DNA from: Rubripirellula lacrimiformis | Lineage (GTDB): Bacteria > Planctomycetota > Planctomycetia > Pirellulales > Pirellulaceae | Assembly: GCF_007741535.1 (NCBI RefSeq) | Contig: NZ_CP036525.1 | Span: 6,386,001 to 6,450,000 of the forward strand | Length of the DNA stretch: 64,000 bases | Reading direction: 5' to 3' | In this document: positions 45,157 to 54,477 of the stretch, piece by piece | Position numbering within the stretch: the stretch's first letter is position 1 | Layout of the letters: each line of letters starts with the position of its first letter | Notes under the pieces: generated by a model | What the model saw: the letters and a program-made list of their open reading frames with translations, nothing else | What the model was told of the DNA's origin: nothing | The model's database searches: none | Position numbers and translations under genes: made by a program

Positions 45157-45420
45157 CGTGGCTGTCAGGTCGTGGGCTTCGCCAGAAGCCCTTTCCAGCT
45201 GGGAACTGCTGGCGAATCCCACTACCACGGTTCGAAGTCCCAGAGGGACGGCAGCCTCAGTGCCGGTGGTCTTGACCACCGGTTGATTCGTGGCTGTCAG
45301 GTCGTGGGCTTCGCCAGAAGTCCTTTCCAGCGGGGAACTGCTGGCGAATCCCACTACCACGGTTCGAAGTCCCAGAGGGACGGCAGCCTTAGTGCCGGTG
45401 GTCTTGACCACCGGTTGGTT
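45157..45420. repeat. 132-bp tandem duplication
   Basis: Two nearly identical 132-bp units (from 45157 and 45289), each starting CGTGGCTGTCAGGTCGTGGG and ending in the palindrome CCGGTGGTCTTGACCACCGG. Only a few bases differ. The region lies between convergent genes and shows no supported reading frame. Confidence 0.92.
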
Positions 45421-45429
45421 TGCGGCGTC

Positions 45430-46698
45430 TTAGTTGCTGAGCCCCAGCGCGCGACGAATCCGGGTTGCTACGATCGGATCGGATTCTTCGGACATCAAGG
45501 TCTGCAGATGACTTCGGGCTGCGGCGTCGTTCATTGTTCCGATCACCGATACAACTCGCATTCGGACATCGCGGTGCTCATCGCGGCTCATCATCCACAG
45601 CCAAGGTCGCGGATCGATCGATGGTTCACGGGCGATCAGGTCGACCAGATCCAATCGAGTTGGCAGATCGGCGGTCGCGATTCGCGTGGCCAACTGAAGA
45701 TCTTGCTGCGTGTAACCACGGGAAAGCAGTTCTAGCTTGGCCTGTTCGCGAAGAGGTTCCTGTTGGCTGGACAGCCAATGGATCACCGACACGTCGTCAT
45801 AGGCTTGCATCGCCGAGTCCACCAACGTGGCTTGGGCGACGGGCATTTGCTCGGGCTGTGGCGTCACCGAGTAGGCGGTTTCGCGGGACACGACCGGCTT
45901 TTCGACCATCGTCTGATTGGGCGATTGAACTTCCCGCAATAGCACCACTTCGTCGGGCTGGACGGGCTGCAGACGCATCGCGGCCGACTTGTAGATCGAC
46001 GGCAAAGAAGCGTCCGAGGTCGGATCGGCGTTTGCACCGCCCAGTGTATCGACCGGCAATGGCTGGCTTTGAATCGCCAATCGCTTGGGCCGAGCCGGAT
46101 CCAGGGGTTCGTCGGCCAAAATGCTGGGGCCGGCGCGACCGGACAGAGTCAGTAGTTCCAATTTGTCGTTTGCGTTTTGGTACAGCGCGCGTGACGGGGC
46201 GTCCGTCCGCGCGACCATTTCGTGGATCGTTTGTTGCAGCAGAGTCACCGCCCAACCGGTTCGGTCGTCCGGCAATCGCACAGCGGATTCACCGATTGCC
46301 GCAACCATCTGACTGTGCCGCGTGCGTTGCTGAGGCAATGACAGCACAGTCCAGTCGTTCTGCATGCCGCGGAGCAAATCGTAAGCGGTTCGAGCCACAT
46401 CAATGTCGTCGACCGCCAATGCGTCGGCCAAAAAGGGGATCGACAAAGGGGCCAAGTCGGCGATCTGGACCAGCCGGTTCTTCTGCTCGCCCGAATCGAG
46501 CGCAGCGAAGTTCGCGGTCAGGCGATTCAGCAGAAAATGCCTGCTGCCGACGCTGATCCCTATCGTCAAGGCAAAACAGACGGCCACCAGAACCAAAAAT
46601 TTCAGCGCCTTGGCAGCAGCCCGCCGACGCGGTCTTTCCGCACCGATGGAAACCGTCGCGAAAGGGTTGGGAACGTTGGTGAAATCGCCGGGATGCAT
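45430..46698 (-). CDS. membrane-anchored HEAT-like protein of unknown function
   Basis: The 422-residue protein has a single membrane segment at about residues 33-52 ('FLVLVAVCFALTIGISV') after a basic cytosolic stretch, then a helical extracytoplasmic domain. HEAT-like pairs appear at both ends ('SIPFLADALAVDDIDVARTAYDLLRGM', 'RDVRMRVVSVIGTMNDAAARSHLQTLMSEESDP') with a Pro/Gln-rich linker (about 210-285) between. It lies 63 bp downstream of the lipoprotein gene on the same strand, so the two are probably one transcript and may act together at the membrane. Confidence 0.75.
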   Translation of the reverse strand: MHPGDFTNVPNPFATVSIGAERPRRRAAAKALKFLVLVAVCFALTIGISVGSRHFLLNRLTANFAALDSGEQKNRLVQIADLAPLSIPFLADALAVDDIDVARTAYDLLRGMQNDWTVLSLPQQRTRHSQMVAAIGESAVRLPDDRTGWAVTLLQQTIHEMVARTDAPSRALYQNANDKLELLTLSGRAGPSILADEPLDPARPKRLAIQSQPLPVDTLGGANADPTSDASLPSIYKSAAMRLQPVQPDEVVLLREVQSPNQTMVEKPVVSRETAYSVTPQPEQMPVAQATLVDSAMQAYDDVSVIHWLSSQQEPLREQAKLELLSRGYTQQDLQLATRIATADLPTRLDLVDLIAREPSIDPRPWLWMMSRDEHRDVRMRVVSVIGTMNDAAARSHLQTLMSEESDPIVATRIRRALGLSN

Positions 46699-46761
46699 AT
46701 CATTTTGCCTGGGTAAAAGCTGCCCGCGGATTGTCGCGGTAGCGGTTCGACCGAGGCAAGA

Positions 46762-48198
46762 TCAGTTGCGTCGAATTGCAGCCTTGGCGCATTCGCGGTC
46801 GTACATCGCGACCTGTTCGGACCACTGTTTTCGCAGCCGTTCAGGCACGTCAACGCCGCTTTGAAGGTCGCTGACCACACCCCCAAGCGTCGGCAGGGTC
46901 GCGATCGAGAAATTGGGCTCGACCCACATCACGAACCCGCGATCATCCACCAGAACAATCGCTCCCGGATCCATTTCCAACGTTCGAGCGATCTCTCCGC
47001 GTGCATCGATAAACTGCGGCAGGCTCCATTGACCGGCCACCGCGTCGGGCACGTCGGCGTCCACCAAAACGGCGATCCGAATCTTCTTTGCCATTTCGCC
47101 GGCCATCTGATTGGCCCACAACTGGGCGGCGGCAACGGCTCCCGCCGTGCTTTGATCGGCCGTCAATCGCACTAACGCCGTCAACGGTCGATCGATACCG
47201 CGGGAGGACAGGGTCAGCTGACGCCCTACGCTGTGGGCGCGGATCGGCCGTACTTGGGTGCCTAGAATCCGGGCCGGCCGGGGTGGGGGCAGCGGCACGA
47301 ATCGGCTGACCAACTTGGGGGCCTGAGGCAATCGTTCGATCTGCGGTGCACGATCAGGCGCGTTGAACGTGGCACCGACCAAGTCGATCGTCAATGCAAT
47401 CGGCTGGGGCTGCGCCCCGGGAATCAGCGGGGCGACGATCGATGGCAACTGGACACGGCGAATCGTGGACGTGGGTGGGTCGATCCAAAATTCAAAACGC
47501 TGGGCGTCGGCTTCGACGACGACGCTGGGGCAATGCCGCCCGTCGACGATTCGCGTCGGGCCGTATTGAAAGTGATTTGTGTCGCGAAACAGCGTTTTCA
47601 TGGGCGAATCGGAAAACAACCATTCCAATTGCGGCGGCGGGCCAGCCAACCCAGCGGCGACTCGGCCTACCAAAATCGGATCCGCGATCAGCCCGGCAAC
47701 CGTCGGTCGACCCGATAGCGGCTTTGATTTCAACACCTGAGAATCGAAGTGATTCGACAGCGGATCGGCCACCCAAGCGGTCAAACCATCCGCGTCGCTG
47801 GTCAACCGAACGTCGTAGGTTTCCAGATAAAGTTCGTTTCGGTCCAGCCACAGACGCATCGGAGCGACGCGAGTGGTTTCCGAATCGCCGTCGAGGTATG
47901 TCATCGTGACGCGGCCGTTGTCGCGATATGACGACGCCGCACGGTATCTTGCGAAAGTAGACGCTAGCAACTCCTCCGGCGACTGGCTGGCGTAGGAGGC
48001 CGGTTTCGCATCAACGGAAGCCTGCGGGTCACCAGTGGCGTCAGAATCGGGTTCTGGGCTGCCACAACCGACGACTAGGAACACCACCCAAACGACCAGC
48101 CACGCCCATCCTGGCCTTCCGCGGCCAGGCGTGCAGAAGCGAGGGGAACGAGCCACAATCGGCGAAAGATGGCGAACAGTTTTCACAGCGGAGCGCAT
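46762..48198 (-). CDS. lipoprotein with LolA-like fold and thioredoxin-like end (probable)
   Basis: From ATG 48198 the protein has 478 residues. A hydrophobic segment ends in a lipobox ('VVFLVVGCGSPEPDS'), so it should be a lipid-anchored protein. Residues about 65-290 read like the LolA/DUF2092-type outer-membrane-lipoprotein carrier fold ('LLASTFARYRAASSYRDNGRVTMTYLDGDSE', 'FEFWIDPPTSTIRRVQLPS'). The last 130 residues ('IRIAVLVDADVPDA', 'FIDARGEIARTLEMDPGAIVLVDDRGFVMWVEPNF') suggest a thioredoxin-like fold without a CxxC. Both domain calls are by eye. The 5' end faces the LarA-like gene divergently. Confidence 0.7.
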   Translation of the reverse strand: MRSAVKTVRHLSPIVARSPRFCTPGRGRPGWAWLVVWVVFLVVGCGSPEPDSDATGDPQASVDAKPASYASQSPEELLASTFARYRAASSYRDNGRVTMTYLDGDSETTRVAPMRLWLDRNELYLETYDVRLTSDADGLTAWVADPLSNHFDSQVLKSKPLSGRPTVAGLIADPILVGRVAAGLAGPPPQLEWLFSDSPMKTLFRDTNHFQYGPTRIVDGRHCPSVVVEADAQRFEFWIDPPTSTIRRVQLPSIVAPLIPGAQPQPIALTIDLVGATFNAPDRAPQIERLPQAPKLVSRFVPLPPPRPARILGTQVRPIRAHSVGRQLTLSSRGIDRPLTALVRLTADQSTAGAVAAAQLWANQMAGEMAKKIRIAVLVDADVPDAVAGQWSLPQFIDARGEIARTLEMDPGAIVLVDDRGFVMWVEPNFSIATLPTLGGVVSDLQSGVDVPERLRKQWSEQVAMYDRECAKAAIRRN

Positions 48199-48410
48199 TC
48201 CCGTTGGCGAGTGACTTCTCGAATCCACGCGAACGTACTAAAACCTGCCCAACGGTCACAATCGTGATCGCAGGCGCCCAGATGTTCCGATTCGTCTGGG
48301 TGGTGCCGACTTTCGTCCATTGTGCGAACCGCCTGTGCCGGTCAGCCGACGATCCTGACGATGTCGGTCAACCTTTTGCACTGCCCCCCACTTCATTTTT
48401 GCCAGCCGCT

Positions 48411-49697
48411 ATGTCGCTTCAGTTTTCCGATACGATCGACGCCTTGACCAGCAATCAGGTATGGCGATACGCATCGGTCCCGGACGGGAACCACCCGGAT
48501 GTAGCCGCAGCAACCTACGCAGCCCTGCAGACGCCCACCGATTTTCCTCCGTTATCGGCTGCGGTGGTGGCGGGCGACCGAGTCACCTTGGCGGTCGACC
48601 CGAACGTTCCCCAGATCGGTGAAGTGATCCGCGGCGTTGTGCGTGCGCTTAGCGAAACCGACGCCGATGGGGTCGACGTCGTGTTGTGGGACGAAGCCAG
48701 CGACGAGACCATCGAAGCGATCCGTAGCGAGATGGTGCCGACATCTCGCATCGTCCGACATCGCAGCAACGACCGACGTCAATTGAGTTATTTAGCCGCT
48801 GACGAATCCGCTGAACCGATCTATTTGAACCGGTTGTTGGTCGACGCCGACTTTGTGCTCCCGATCATGGCGGGACGCCCATCGGTGCCATCGCGCCCAC
48901 GCGACCTGACCGGCGTCTACCCATGGTTAGCGGACTCCGCAGCCCGCACGCGGTATCGAGATTCACCGCCCTCGGCCGCCGAAGAAAACGCTCGAATGGC
49001 CGCGGAAACGACGTGGTTGCTGGGCGTTCAAATCATGCTGTGCGTGTCCCCATCGGCCGACGGAGCGGTTCATCAAGTGACCGCGGGGACGATCGAATCG
49101 GTCGCCAAAACGCTGCACCAGGACGAAGCCACCGAGGCCGATTTCCCCCCTCCGGCACCGCTGATCGTGGCCTCGCTTGACGGCGGTCCCCAGCAACAAA
49201 CGTGGGCCAACGCGGCGCGGGCGGCCAGGGCAGCCATGGACCACGTGCTGCCCGGCGGCACGATCGTTTTATGGACCGACATCACCGATCTGCCCAGCGG
49301 TGCGATGTCGCCGGATCCGGCGGCCGACGACGACTTCGACGATGAAGACGACGACGATCCACCGCGCGACGATGACGACCGCGATCGAAAAGAGTTGGAC
49401 AACGAAGACGACGAAGCAGATCCGTCAACGGAAACCGATTCGGATGACGACGATCCTGCCTTCCCATCGTCGACCAAGGCGATGGAAGGCGACTTTCCAG
49501 ACTGGGATCCTTCGGTATCGGTGTCGCGATTATTGGCCGATATCACCGCCGAACATCGGCTGCTGATCCACGCCCGCCTGGACGATGCCATGATCGAATC
49601 GCTAGGCGCAGGCGCGATTGCCGATCGTGCCGGTTTGGGACGATTAAGCAGCGGGTTTGACGGCTGTGGCGTGATCCGAGCGGCCCAGTTCGGATGA
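48411..49697 (+). CDS. LarA/DUF2088-like protein with acidic insertion
   Basis: I take ATG 48411 (MSLQFSDTIDAL) although the frame opens at 48204; the upstream 69 residues look non-coding and overlap the divergent gene. The 428-residue protein resembles the N-terminal domain of lactate-racemase-like proteins in 'GDRVTLAVDPNVPQIGEVIRGVVRAL' and 'DADFVLPIMAGRPSVPSRPRDL', but the LarA nickel-pincer Lys and His motifs are not recognisable. An insert of about 60 residues made mostly of Asp and Glu, near residues 300-360, interrupts the C-terminal part. Assignment is tentative. Confidence 0.55.
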   Translation: MSLQFSDTIDALTSNQVWRYASVPDGNHPDVAAATYAALQTPTDFPPLSAAVVAGDRVTLAVDPNVPQIGEVIRGVVRALSETDADGVDVVLWDEASDETIEAIRSEMVPTSRIVRHRSNDRRQLSYLAADESAEPIYLNRLLVDADFVLPIMAGRPSVPSRPRDLTGVYPWLADSAARTRYRDSPPSAAEENARMAAETTWLLGVQIMLCVSPSADGAVHQVTAGTIESVAKTLHQDEATEADFPPPAPLIVASLDGGPQQQTWANAARAARAAMDHVLPGGTIVLWTDITDLPSGAMSPDPAADDDFDDEDDDDPPRDDDDRDRKELDNEDDEADPSTETDSDDDDPAFPSSTKAMEGDFPDWDPSVSVSRLLADITAEHRLLIHARLDDAMIESLGAGAIADRAGLGRLSSGFDGCGVIRAAQFG

Positions 49698-49720
49698 GAA
49701 ATCACGAACCGACTTGAGTC

Positions 49721-49810
49721 TTGTTTGCTAGCGAAACGCGGGTTTCTGATAAACCGTTCCGCTCGTAACGGTCAGGGGATGCTATGGCCACCGAATTTCT
49801 TAGCAAACAA
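49721..49810. repeat. 90-bp element bounded by perfect 10-bp inverted repeats
   Basis: TTGTTTGCTA (49721-49730) and TAGCAAACAA (49801-49810) are perfect complements. Inside, GGTTT/AAACC (49741-49755) and CCGTT/AACGG (49754-49771) can form further hairpins that overlap each other. The element lies in the 263-bp gap between two plus-strand genes. It could be a small structured RNA, a short non-autonomous element or a palindromic repeat. Confidence 0.5.
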
Positions 49811-49960
49811 CTGTTTTTGCTTAATTCAAAGTTGAGCCACGCGTGGCGACGGATAGGATCGAAGTCGTGCATGGGGTGACGAGGTGCTCAGCGACGGACG
49901 CTGAAGCGCTGCCCTAGATCGCACAATTTGAAACTCCCCTGCCGACGAGGCGAGCAATCC

Positions 49961-50512
49961 ATGGACATGAGCGAGACGAGCCGACCGGTCGCCGATGAAG
50001 TCGACTTGATGTTGGCCAACGCCCGCTTGCGAGACGAATTGGAACCGTACCGGGACGAGTCAATCGACGCGTCGACTCACCGGATGAATCTACGGACCGA
50101 AAACGAATATCTCGCATCGATGCTGGCCTGGGAACGTGCCCCCGCACTGCCAATCGCCAGCTGGTTCACACCCGTGATGGAACTGCCGTCCCCCGAATCG
50201 TTGGACGACGCAGCCCTTTCGGAACTGTTGATCGGAACCATCATTCGTCTGCATTCCCAGCGAGTGGTGCTGCGGTGCACGGACCACCTGACTGATCGTG
50301 AACTCTACAAGATCATCTATCGCGACATCCTTCCCTGTTGCGAAAAGAAGGTCGAGATTCCTGGCAAGTGCCTGGAGTGGCGTTGTATCGATGACAACGA
50401 AACCTGGCTTCGCTTCTATGCGGACGCTGTTGAACGCCGCCGATTCCAAGAGGAATACGACGTCGATCTGCCCCCCAGCGAAACACCGAAGTATCGCCGC
50501 GATCTGCCGTAA
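49961..50512 (+). CDS. conserved hypothetical protein
   Basis: From ATG 49961 (MDMSETSRPV) the soluble protein has 183 residues. The first 60 are helical with 'LMLANARLRDELEPYRDESIDASTHRMNLRTENEYLASML'-like coiled-coil character. The rest is mixed, with 'LSELLIGTIIRLHSQRVVLRCTDHLTDRELYKIIYRDIL' in two parts, a CC pair ('LPCCEKK') and 'LEWRCIDDNETWLRFYADAVERRRFQEEY'. I recognise no family. The cysteines could bind metal. It stands alone between the palindromic element and a leftward glycosyltransferase gene. Confidence 0.7.
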   Translation: MDMSETSRPVADEVDLMLANARLRDELEPYRDESIDASTHRMNLRTENEYLASMLAWERAPALPIASWFTPVMELPSPESLDDAALSELLIGTIIRLHSQRVVLRCTDHLTDRELYKIIYRDILPCCEKKVEIPGKCLEWRCIDDNETWLRFYADAVERRRFQEEYDVDLPPSETPKYRRDLP

Positions 50513-50734
50513 CGAAGGCGTGTGGTGGTTGGCCAATGGAGTCGACTTCCTCAGCGGCTTTGCTGAATCCGCCGATACAGCGGCGACTAAAGTGACCCAA
50601 TCGGTTGCCGTGGGATTCGCCTGAATACCACGGCTGAAAACGACGTTTGACGTACGTTGACGCTCGTCAAAAACGAGATCAACGTCGCTTCAGCAGGTGC
50701 AGTGGCTTTCGTCTGCCGACCGGCGAACCTGGCA

Positions 50735-51601
50735 CTAGCCGTTGCGGTATCGCCACATGCAACCGAGTGCTGACACGGCGTCTTTCCAACCGATCTTTTT
50801 GCCTTCGCTATACCCGCGGCTTTGGTATCCCGTTGGAACCTCCAACACTTGATACTGGCCGGTCGCGACTTTAGCAGTGATTTCGGGTTCGAAACCGAAT
50901 CGGCATTCTCTAAGCGAGATGCCGCGGATCAAATCGCCATCAAAAGCTTTGTGACAGGTTTCCATGTCGGTCAACCGCAGCCCGGTCAATTGATTGCTCA
51001 GCGCCGTCAACATCCAATTGCCCATTCGGTGGGTCAACGATGGGTCGTGGGAACCACCTAGATATCGCGATCCGTAGACCACGTCGGCATCGCCATCCAG
51101 GATCGGCCAAATCACCCGCAATAGATCCGCGGGGTCGTATTCCAGATCGGCGTCTTGGATCGCAACGATGCGACCACGGCTATGGCGAATCGCCAAGCGG
51201 ACGGCCGACCCCTTGCCGTGATTGGCGCGTCGACGCAGCACGGTCAAACCCGATCGTTTCGGCAGCGACTCTAGCCACTGGCTGGTCCCATCGGTGCTGC
51301 CATCGTCGACGACGATGATTTCTGTCGCGGGCGGCATCACTTGTTCGATGCGTTGAATCACTTTGGGCAGCGTATCGCGTTCGTTGAACACGGGCACGAT
51401 CACGCTGACATCAAAGTGGTCTGCCGGGATCGCACCGCTGGCGACCGAGTTGGCTTCGGCGATCAGACCGAGGGCCTCATCGATTCGGTCGATCATCTCG
51501 CCGTCCGACGCCTTGGTCTGCCACTGAGATGTGTTTTGCTGAACAGCAAATACGTCGTCGGCTGCGGTTGCCAATGAATCGCTTTCTAGTTTGGTTGCCA
51601 T
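50735..51601 (-). CDS. family 2 glycosyltransferase
   Basis: From ATG 51601 the protein has 288 residues. It is a GT-A fold transferase: 'VSVIVPVFNERDTLPKVIQRI', 'EIIVVDDGSTDGTSQWL', 'NHGKGSAVRLAIRHSRGRIVAIQDADLEYDP' with the DxD-type metal site, and 'GSRYLGG'. No transmembrane segments follow, so it matches the soluble dolichyl/undecaprenyl-phosphate sugar synthase-like group ('METCHKAFDGDLIRGI', 'CRFGFEPEITAKVA', 'GYQSRGYSEGKKIGWKDA'). It probably charges a lipid carrier or a glycan. The extra 51 codons upstream of the ATG are probably not translated. Confidence 0.9.
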   Translation of the reverse strand: MATKLESDSLATAADDVFAVQQNTSQWQTKASDGEMIDRIDEALGLIAEANSVASGAIPADHFDVSVIVPVFNERDTLPKVIQRIEQVMPPATEIIVVDDGSTDGTSQWLESLPKRSGLTVLRRRANHGKGSAVRLAIRHSRGRIVAIQDADLEYDPADLLRVIWPILDGDADVVYGSRYLGGSHDPSLTHRMGNWMLTALSNQLTGLRLTDMETCHKAFDGDLIRGISLRECRFGFEPEITAKVATGQYQVLEVPTGYQSRGYSEGKKIGWKDAVSALGCMWRYRNG

Positions 51602-51886
51602 GACTGTCCGCCGATCAAGCGGCCCCTGATTGATCGTCAAAAAATGTAGCTGCCTGCCCCGCCGTCGCCCACGGTTGCGTCGCTGCCTTAACGATGGCCC
51701 ATAAACAGTGACGGCGCAGCCGACATTCGACCCGAACGATCGTCTCTTTCGCATGTGATGGAACGCTTTTCGCGATTGTGCAGGTTTTGACGATCGTCAC
51801 GAACTTTTCCGCCACCGCTGGCCTTCCGGTTCCGCTGACATGACAATCAGCCCACGGTTTAACTTGTGGACTCGGACGATGAATTC

Positions 51887-53779
51887 ATGGAATTTCTGCT
51901 TTACCTGTCGATCATTCCCGCCCTCGGCCTGACGGCCCAGTGGTTGGCATGGCGAATGAATCTGCCCAGCATTTTGTTGTTGCTGCTGTTTGGCGTGGTT
52001 TTGGGCCAATTCATCAATCCGGACGACTATCTAGCGGGCCTGACCGGGGGTGACGCATCGGCGGGGCCCGAACTGCTATTCCCGCTGGTTTCATTGTCGG
52101 TCGCGGTGATCATGTTCGAAGGCGGCCTGTCGCTGAAACTTGGCGAACTTCGGGATGCCGGAACTGCAACATTGCGGCTGTGCACGGCGGGCGCCCTGAT
52201 CACGCTAGCCGGGGCAGCCTGCGCGGCGCATTACCTGCTGGCGTTCTCGTGGCAGGTCAGCATTCTGTTGGGCGCCATTTTGGTGGTCACCGGGCCTACC
52301 GTGATCGGACCGCTGCTGCGACAGGTTCGACCCAGTCGGCGGGTTGCTGCGACCCTGAAATGGGAGGGCATCTTGATCGACCCGATCGGTGCGATCCTTG
52401 CCGTTTTGGTGTTCGAACATGTGATCGGCGGCGGCGTCGAAGAAGCGTTCTCGCCAGCCGCCATTCTGATGCTGGCCAAGACCGCCGTTCTGGGGACCGG
52501 GCTGGGCATCTTAGGTGGATTTGCCCTGACCCAGGCCTTTCGTCGATTCTGGGTTCCCGACCATTTGCATGGTGTCAGCGCCCTGTCGGTGGGACTGCTG
52601 CTGTTCGCCATCAGCAATCACTTTGCCCACGAATCCGGATTGATCACCGTGACGGTGTTGGGATTGTGGCTGACCAATCAACATCACTTCGACATCGAAC
52701 ACATCATTGAATTCAAGGAAAATCTGCGAACGCTGCTGATCGGTTGCTTGTTCGTGGTGCTTGGATCTCGCGTCGATCTGGCGGATGTGACCGCCGTTGG
52801 ATGGCCGGGCGTGGCATTCGTGCTGGTCTTGATCGCGATCGTTCGACCCGTTTCGGTGTTCGTGTCGTTGATCGGGTCGCCGCTGAATTGGCGAGAGAAA
52901 ACGTTCATCGCCGGACTGGCACCGCGCGGAATCGTCGCGGCCGCGGTCAGCAGTGTGTTCGCCCTAGAACTCGATCGCGGTGTCAGCACGGTATCGATCC
53001 CCGGTGCCGATCAATTGGCCACGGTCACCTTTCTGGTCATCGTCGGGACGGTCGCGGTGTACGGAATCGCTGCTGCCCCCCTGGCCAAATGGTTGCAACT
53101 TGCCGACCAAAAATCCAACGGTGCCTTGATCGTGGGCGCCGAATCTTGGGTGCGCGACTTTGCCCTGGAACTGAAACGTGCCGGGCTGCCCGTGCTGTTG
53201 GTCGACACCAACTACAACAAGATCGCGCAGGCAAAAATCGCAGGTCTGGAAGGTGTTTGCGGGAACATTTTGAACGAAACACTGCGTGGCGAATTGCCGC
53301 TGGCGGGAATCGGCAAGGTTCTGGCGATGACGCCCAACGATGAAGTCAACTCGCTAGCGATTCGCGAATGCCGCTCTGCGTTCGGGCGGGCCGGTGCGTA
53401 TCAGTTGACCTTCAACGCCAAGAATGCTCACACCCGGCGGGGAATCACCAAACACCTGATGGGACGGGAACTGTTTGGCGAAGGGCTGACGTTCAGCAAG
53501 CTTCGCGAGATGCATCATCTAGGTGCCACGTTCAAGACCACCAAATTGGCCGATGAATTCACCTACCAAGACTTCGTCCAAAAGTATCAGAACTCTCACG
53601 TCCTGTTGGGCGTGCTGAAGGACGAAGGAGCGTTCGAACTGAACACGGTGGCTGATCCGCTGAAACCAATCGCTGGGCAGTCCGTGATCGCGTTGGTGTC
53701 ATCGGTTGCGGTTCCCAATGACCACGATGCTGCTCCGGAAAAGCCGGCAAAGCAACAAAAAACCGACCCAACCGCCTGA
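51887..53779 (+). CDS. CPA-type sodium/proton antiporter with C-terminal nucleotide-binding domain
   Basis: The 630-residue protein starts at ATG 51887 (MEFLLYLSIIPALG) or seven codons earlier at GTG 51866. About twelve membrane segments fill residues 1-400, with 'LLLLFGVVLGQ', 'VAVIMFEGGLSLKL', 'GPTVIGPLLRQ', 'WEGILIDPIGAILAVLVFEH' (the acidic pair of the transport site) and 'RGIVAAAVSSVFAL'. This is the NhaP-like Na+(K+)/H+ exchanger layout. A TrkA-N-like Rossmann domain follows ('NGALIVGAESWVRDFALELKRAGLPVLLVDTN') and then a TrkA-C-like tail, expected to gate transport by nucleotide binding. The gene stands alone. Confidence 0.9.
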   Translation: MEFLLYLSIIPALGLTAQWLAWRMNLPSILLLLLFGVVLGQFINPDDYLAGLTGGDASAGPELLFPLVSLSVAVIMFEGGLSLKLGELRDAGTATLRLCTAGALITLAGAACAAHYLLAFSWQVSILLGAILVVTGPTVIGPLLRQVRPSRRVAATLKWEGILIDPIGAILAVLVFEHVIGGGVEEAFSPAAILMLAKTAVLGTGLGILGGFALTQAFRRFWVPDHLHGVSALSVGLLLFAISNHFAHESGLITVTVLGLWLTNQHHFDIEHIIEFKENLRTLLIGCLFVVLGSRVDLADVTAVGWPGVAFVLVLIAIVRPVSVFVSLIGSPLNWREKTFIAGLAPRGIVAAAVSSVFALELDRGVSTVSIPGADQLATVTFLVIVGTVAVYGIAAAPLAKWLQLADQKSNGALIVGAESWVRDFALELKRAGLPVLLVDTNYNKIAQAKIAGLEGVCGNILNETLRGELPLAGIGKVLAMTPNDEVNSLAIRECRSAFGRAGAYQLTFNAKNAHTRRGITKHLMGRELFGEGLTFSKLREMHHLGATFKTTKLADEFTYQDFVQKYQNSHVLLGVLKDEGAFELNTVADPLKPIAGQSVIALVSSVAVPNDHDAAPEKPAKQQKTDPTA

Positions 53780-53867
53780 TGGCGAATGCGTCGGTTTCGT
53801 TTGGGATCCATTCATTCGGCTTGGCGACAACCGAAATCGGCGCGGCCGCAACCAAAATCAGCGTCGA

Positions 53868-54326
53868 CTAGCTTTGGGTGGCGCCAACATCGTTGTTGCC
53901 CAATTGGGCCAACACCTGCAAAACGCCGTTCAGATGAGCCAAGCGTGGGCCGAAGCGGTCCACGAACTCGTTCAGCATGTATTCGCCTTCGATCAAGTGA
54001 TCTTCGCTATCGGCGACTTCTTCGGTCAACGTGTTCAGGAACTCGGTTTGCACGCGGCTGAGTGTTTCAGCGGCTTTGCGACACGAATTGGCCAATTCTG
54101 GGTTGGCATTCTTCCACTGCTGCAGTTCATTGGCGCGTTGTTGGTTCGCAGCCGATGTTTGTTGGATCAGATTTTCCAGCAACTTGTTCTGTTGTTGTTG
54201 GCCAGAGACCAATTGACGCAGCAGTTCAATCGCTACACGGTCATTCGAAGCCGTCGGTGTAGAATCGGATTCTGCGGAAACATCGATTCGAAACATGGGC
54301 GAAATGGGCTCGTGGTCGTAAGACAT
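53868..54326 (-). CDS. conserved hypothetical helical protein
   Basis: From ATG 54326 (MSYDHEPISPMFRIDV) the product has 152 residues and is almost wholly helical and Gln/Asn-rich: 'AIELLRQLVSGQQQQNKLLENLIQQTSAANQQ', then 'RKAAETLSRVQTEFLNTLTEEVAD' and 'EYMLNEFVDRFGPRLAHLNGVLQVLAQLG'. No signal peptide or membrane segment. It resembles a small coiled-coil oligomer; I do not recognise the family. The longer frame to 54371 adds a basic stretch that is probably not translated. It is divergent from the 54687 gene. Confidence 0.75.
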   Translation of the reverse strand: MSYDHEPISPMFRIDVSAESDSTPTASNDRVAIELLRQLVSGQQQQNKLLENLIQQTSAANQQRANELQQWKNANPELANSCRKAAETLSRVQTEFLNTLTEEVADSEDHLIEGEYMLNEFVDRFGPRLAHLNGVLQVLAQLGNNDVGATQS

Positions 54327-54446
54327 GTCGAAATGGGCTCTGCGGAATCTTGGGATCGGCTTGCGAAGCAATTCGCCGAGTATAGCTCACGAAAATTGGG
54401 GTTGTCGAGCAAACGCTATACAACTGTGTTTTTTGTCGTTCACCAT

Positions 54447-54477
54447 GCAAAACATCCGCATAATCAGAATGTTTTGC
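54447..54477. promoter_or_regulatory. perfect 9-bp inverted repeat between divergent genes
   Basis: GCAAAACAT (54447-54455) and ATGTTTTGC (54469-54477) are exact complements separated by 13 AT-rich bases. It lies in the 360-bp gap between the divergent genes at 54326 and 54687, 121 bp upstream of the leftward start. It could be an operator or an early-leader hairpin. Otherwise the gap shows nothing I can name. Confidence 0.35.

Noticed and set aside
45154-45411. Minus-strand frame in the 132-bp duplication
   Set aside because: It simply repeats the unit twice, with no start signal or known domain.
45465-46556. Plus-strand frame of 363 codons, Arg/Ser-rich
   Set aside because: It is antisense to the HEAT-like membrane protein, which has a clear membrane segment and sensible composition.
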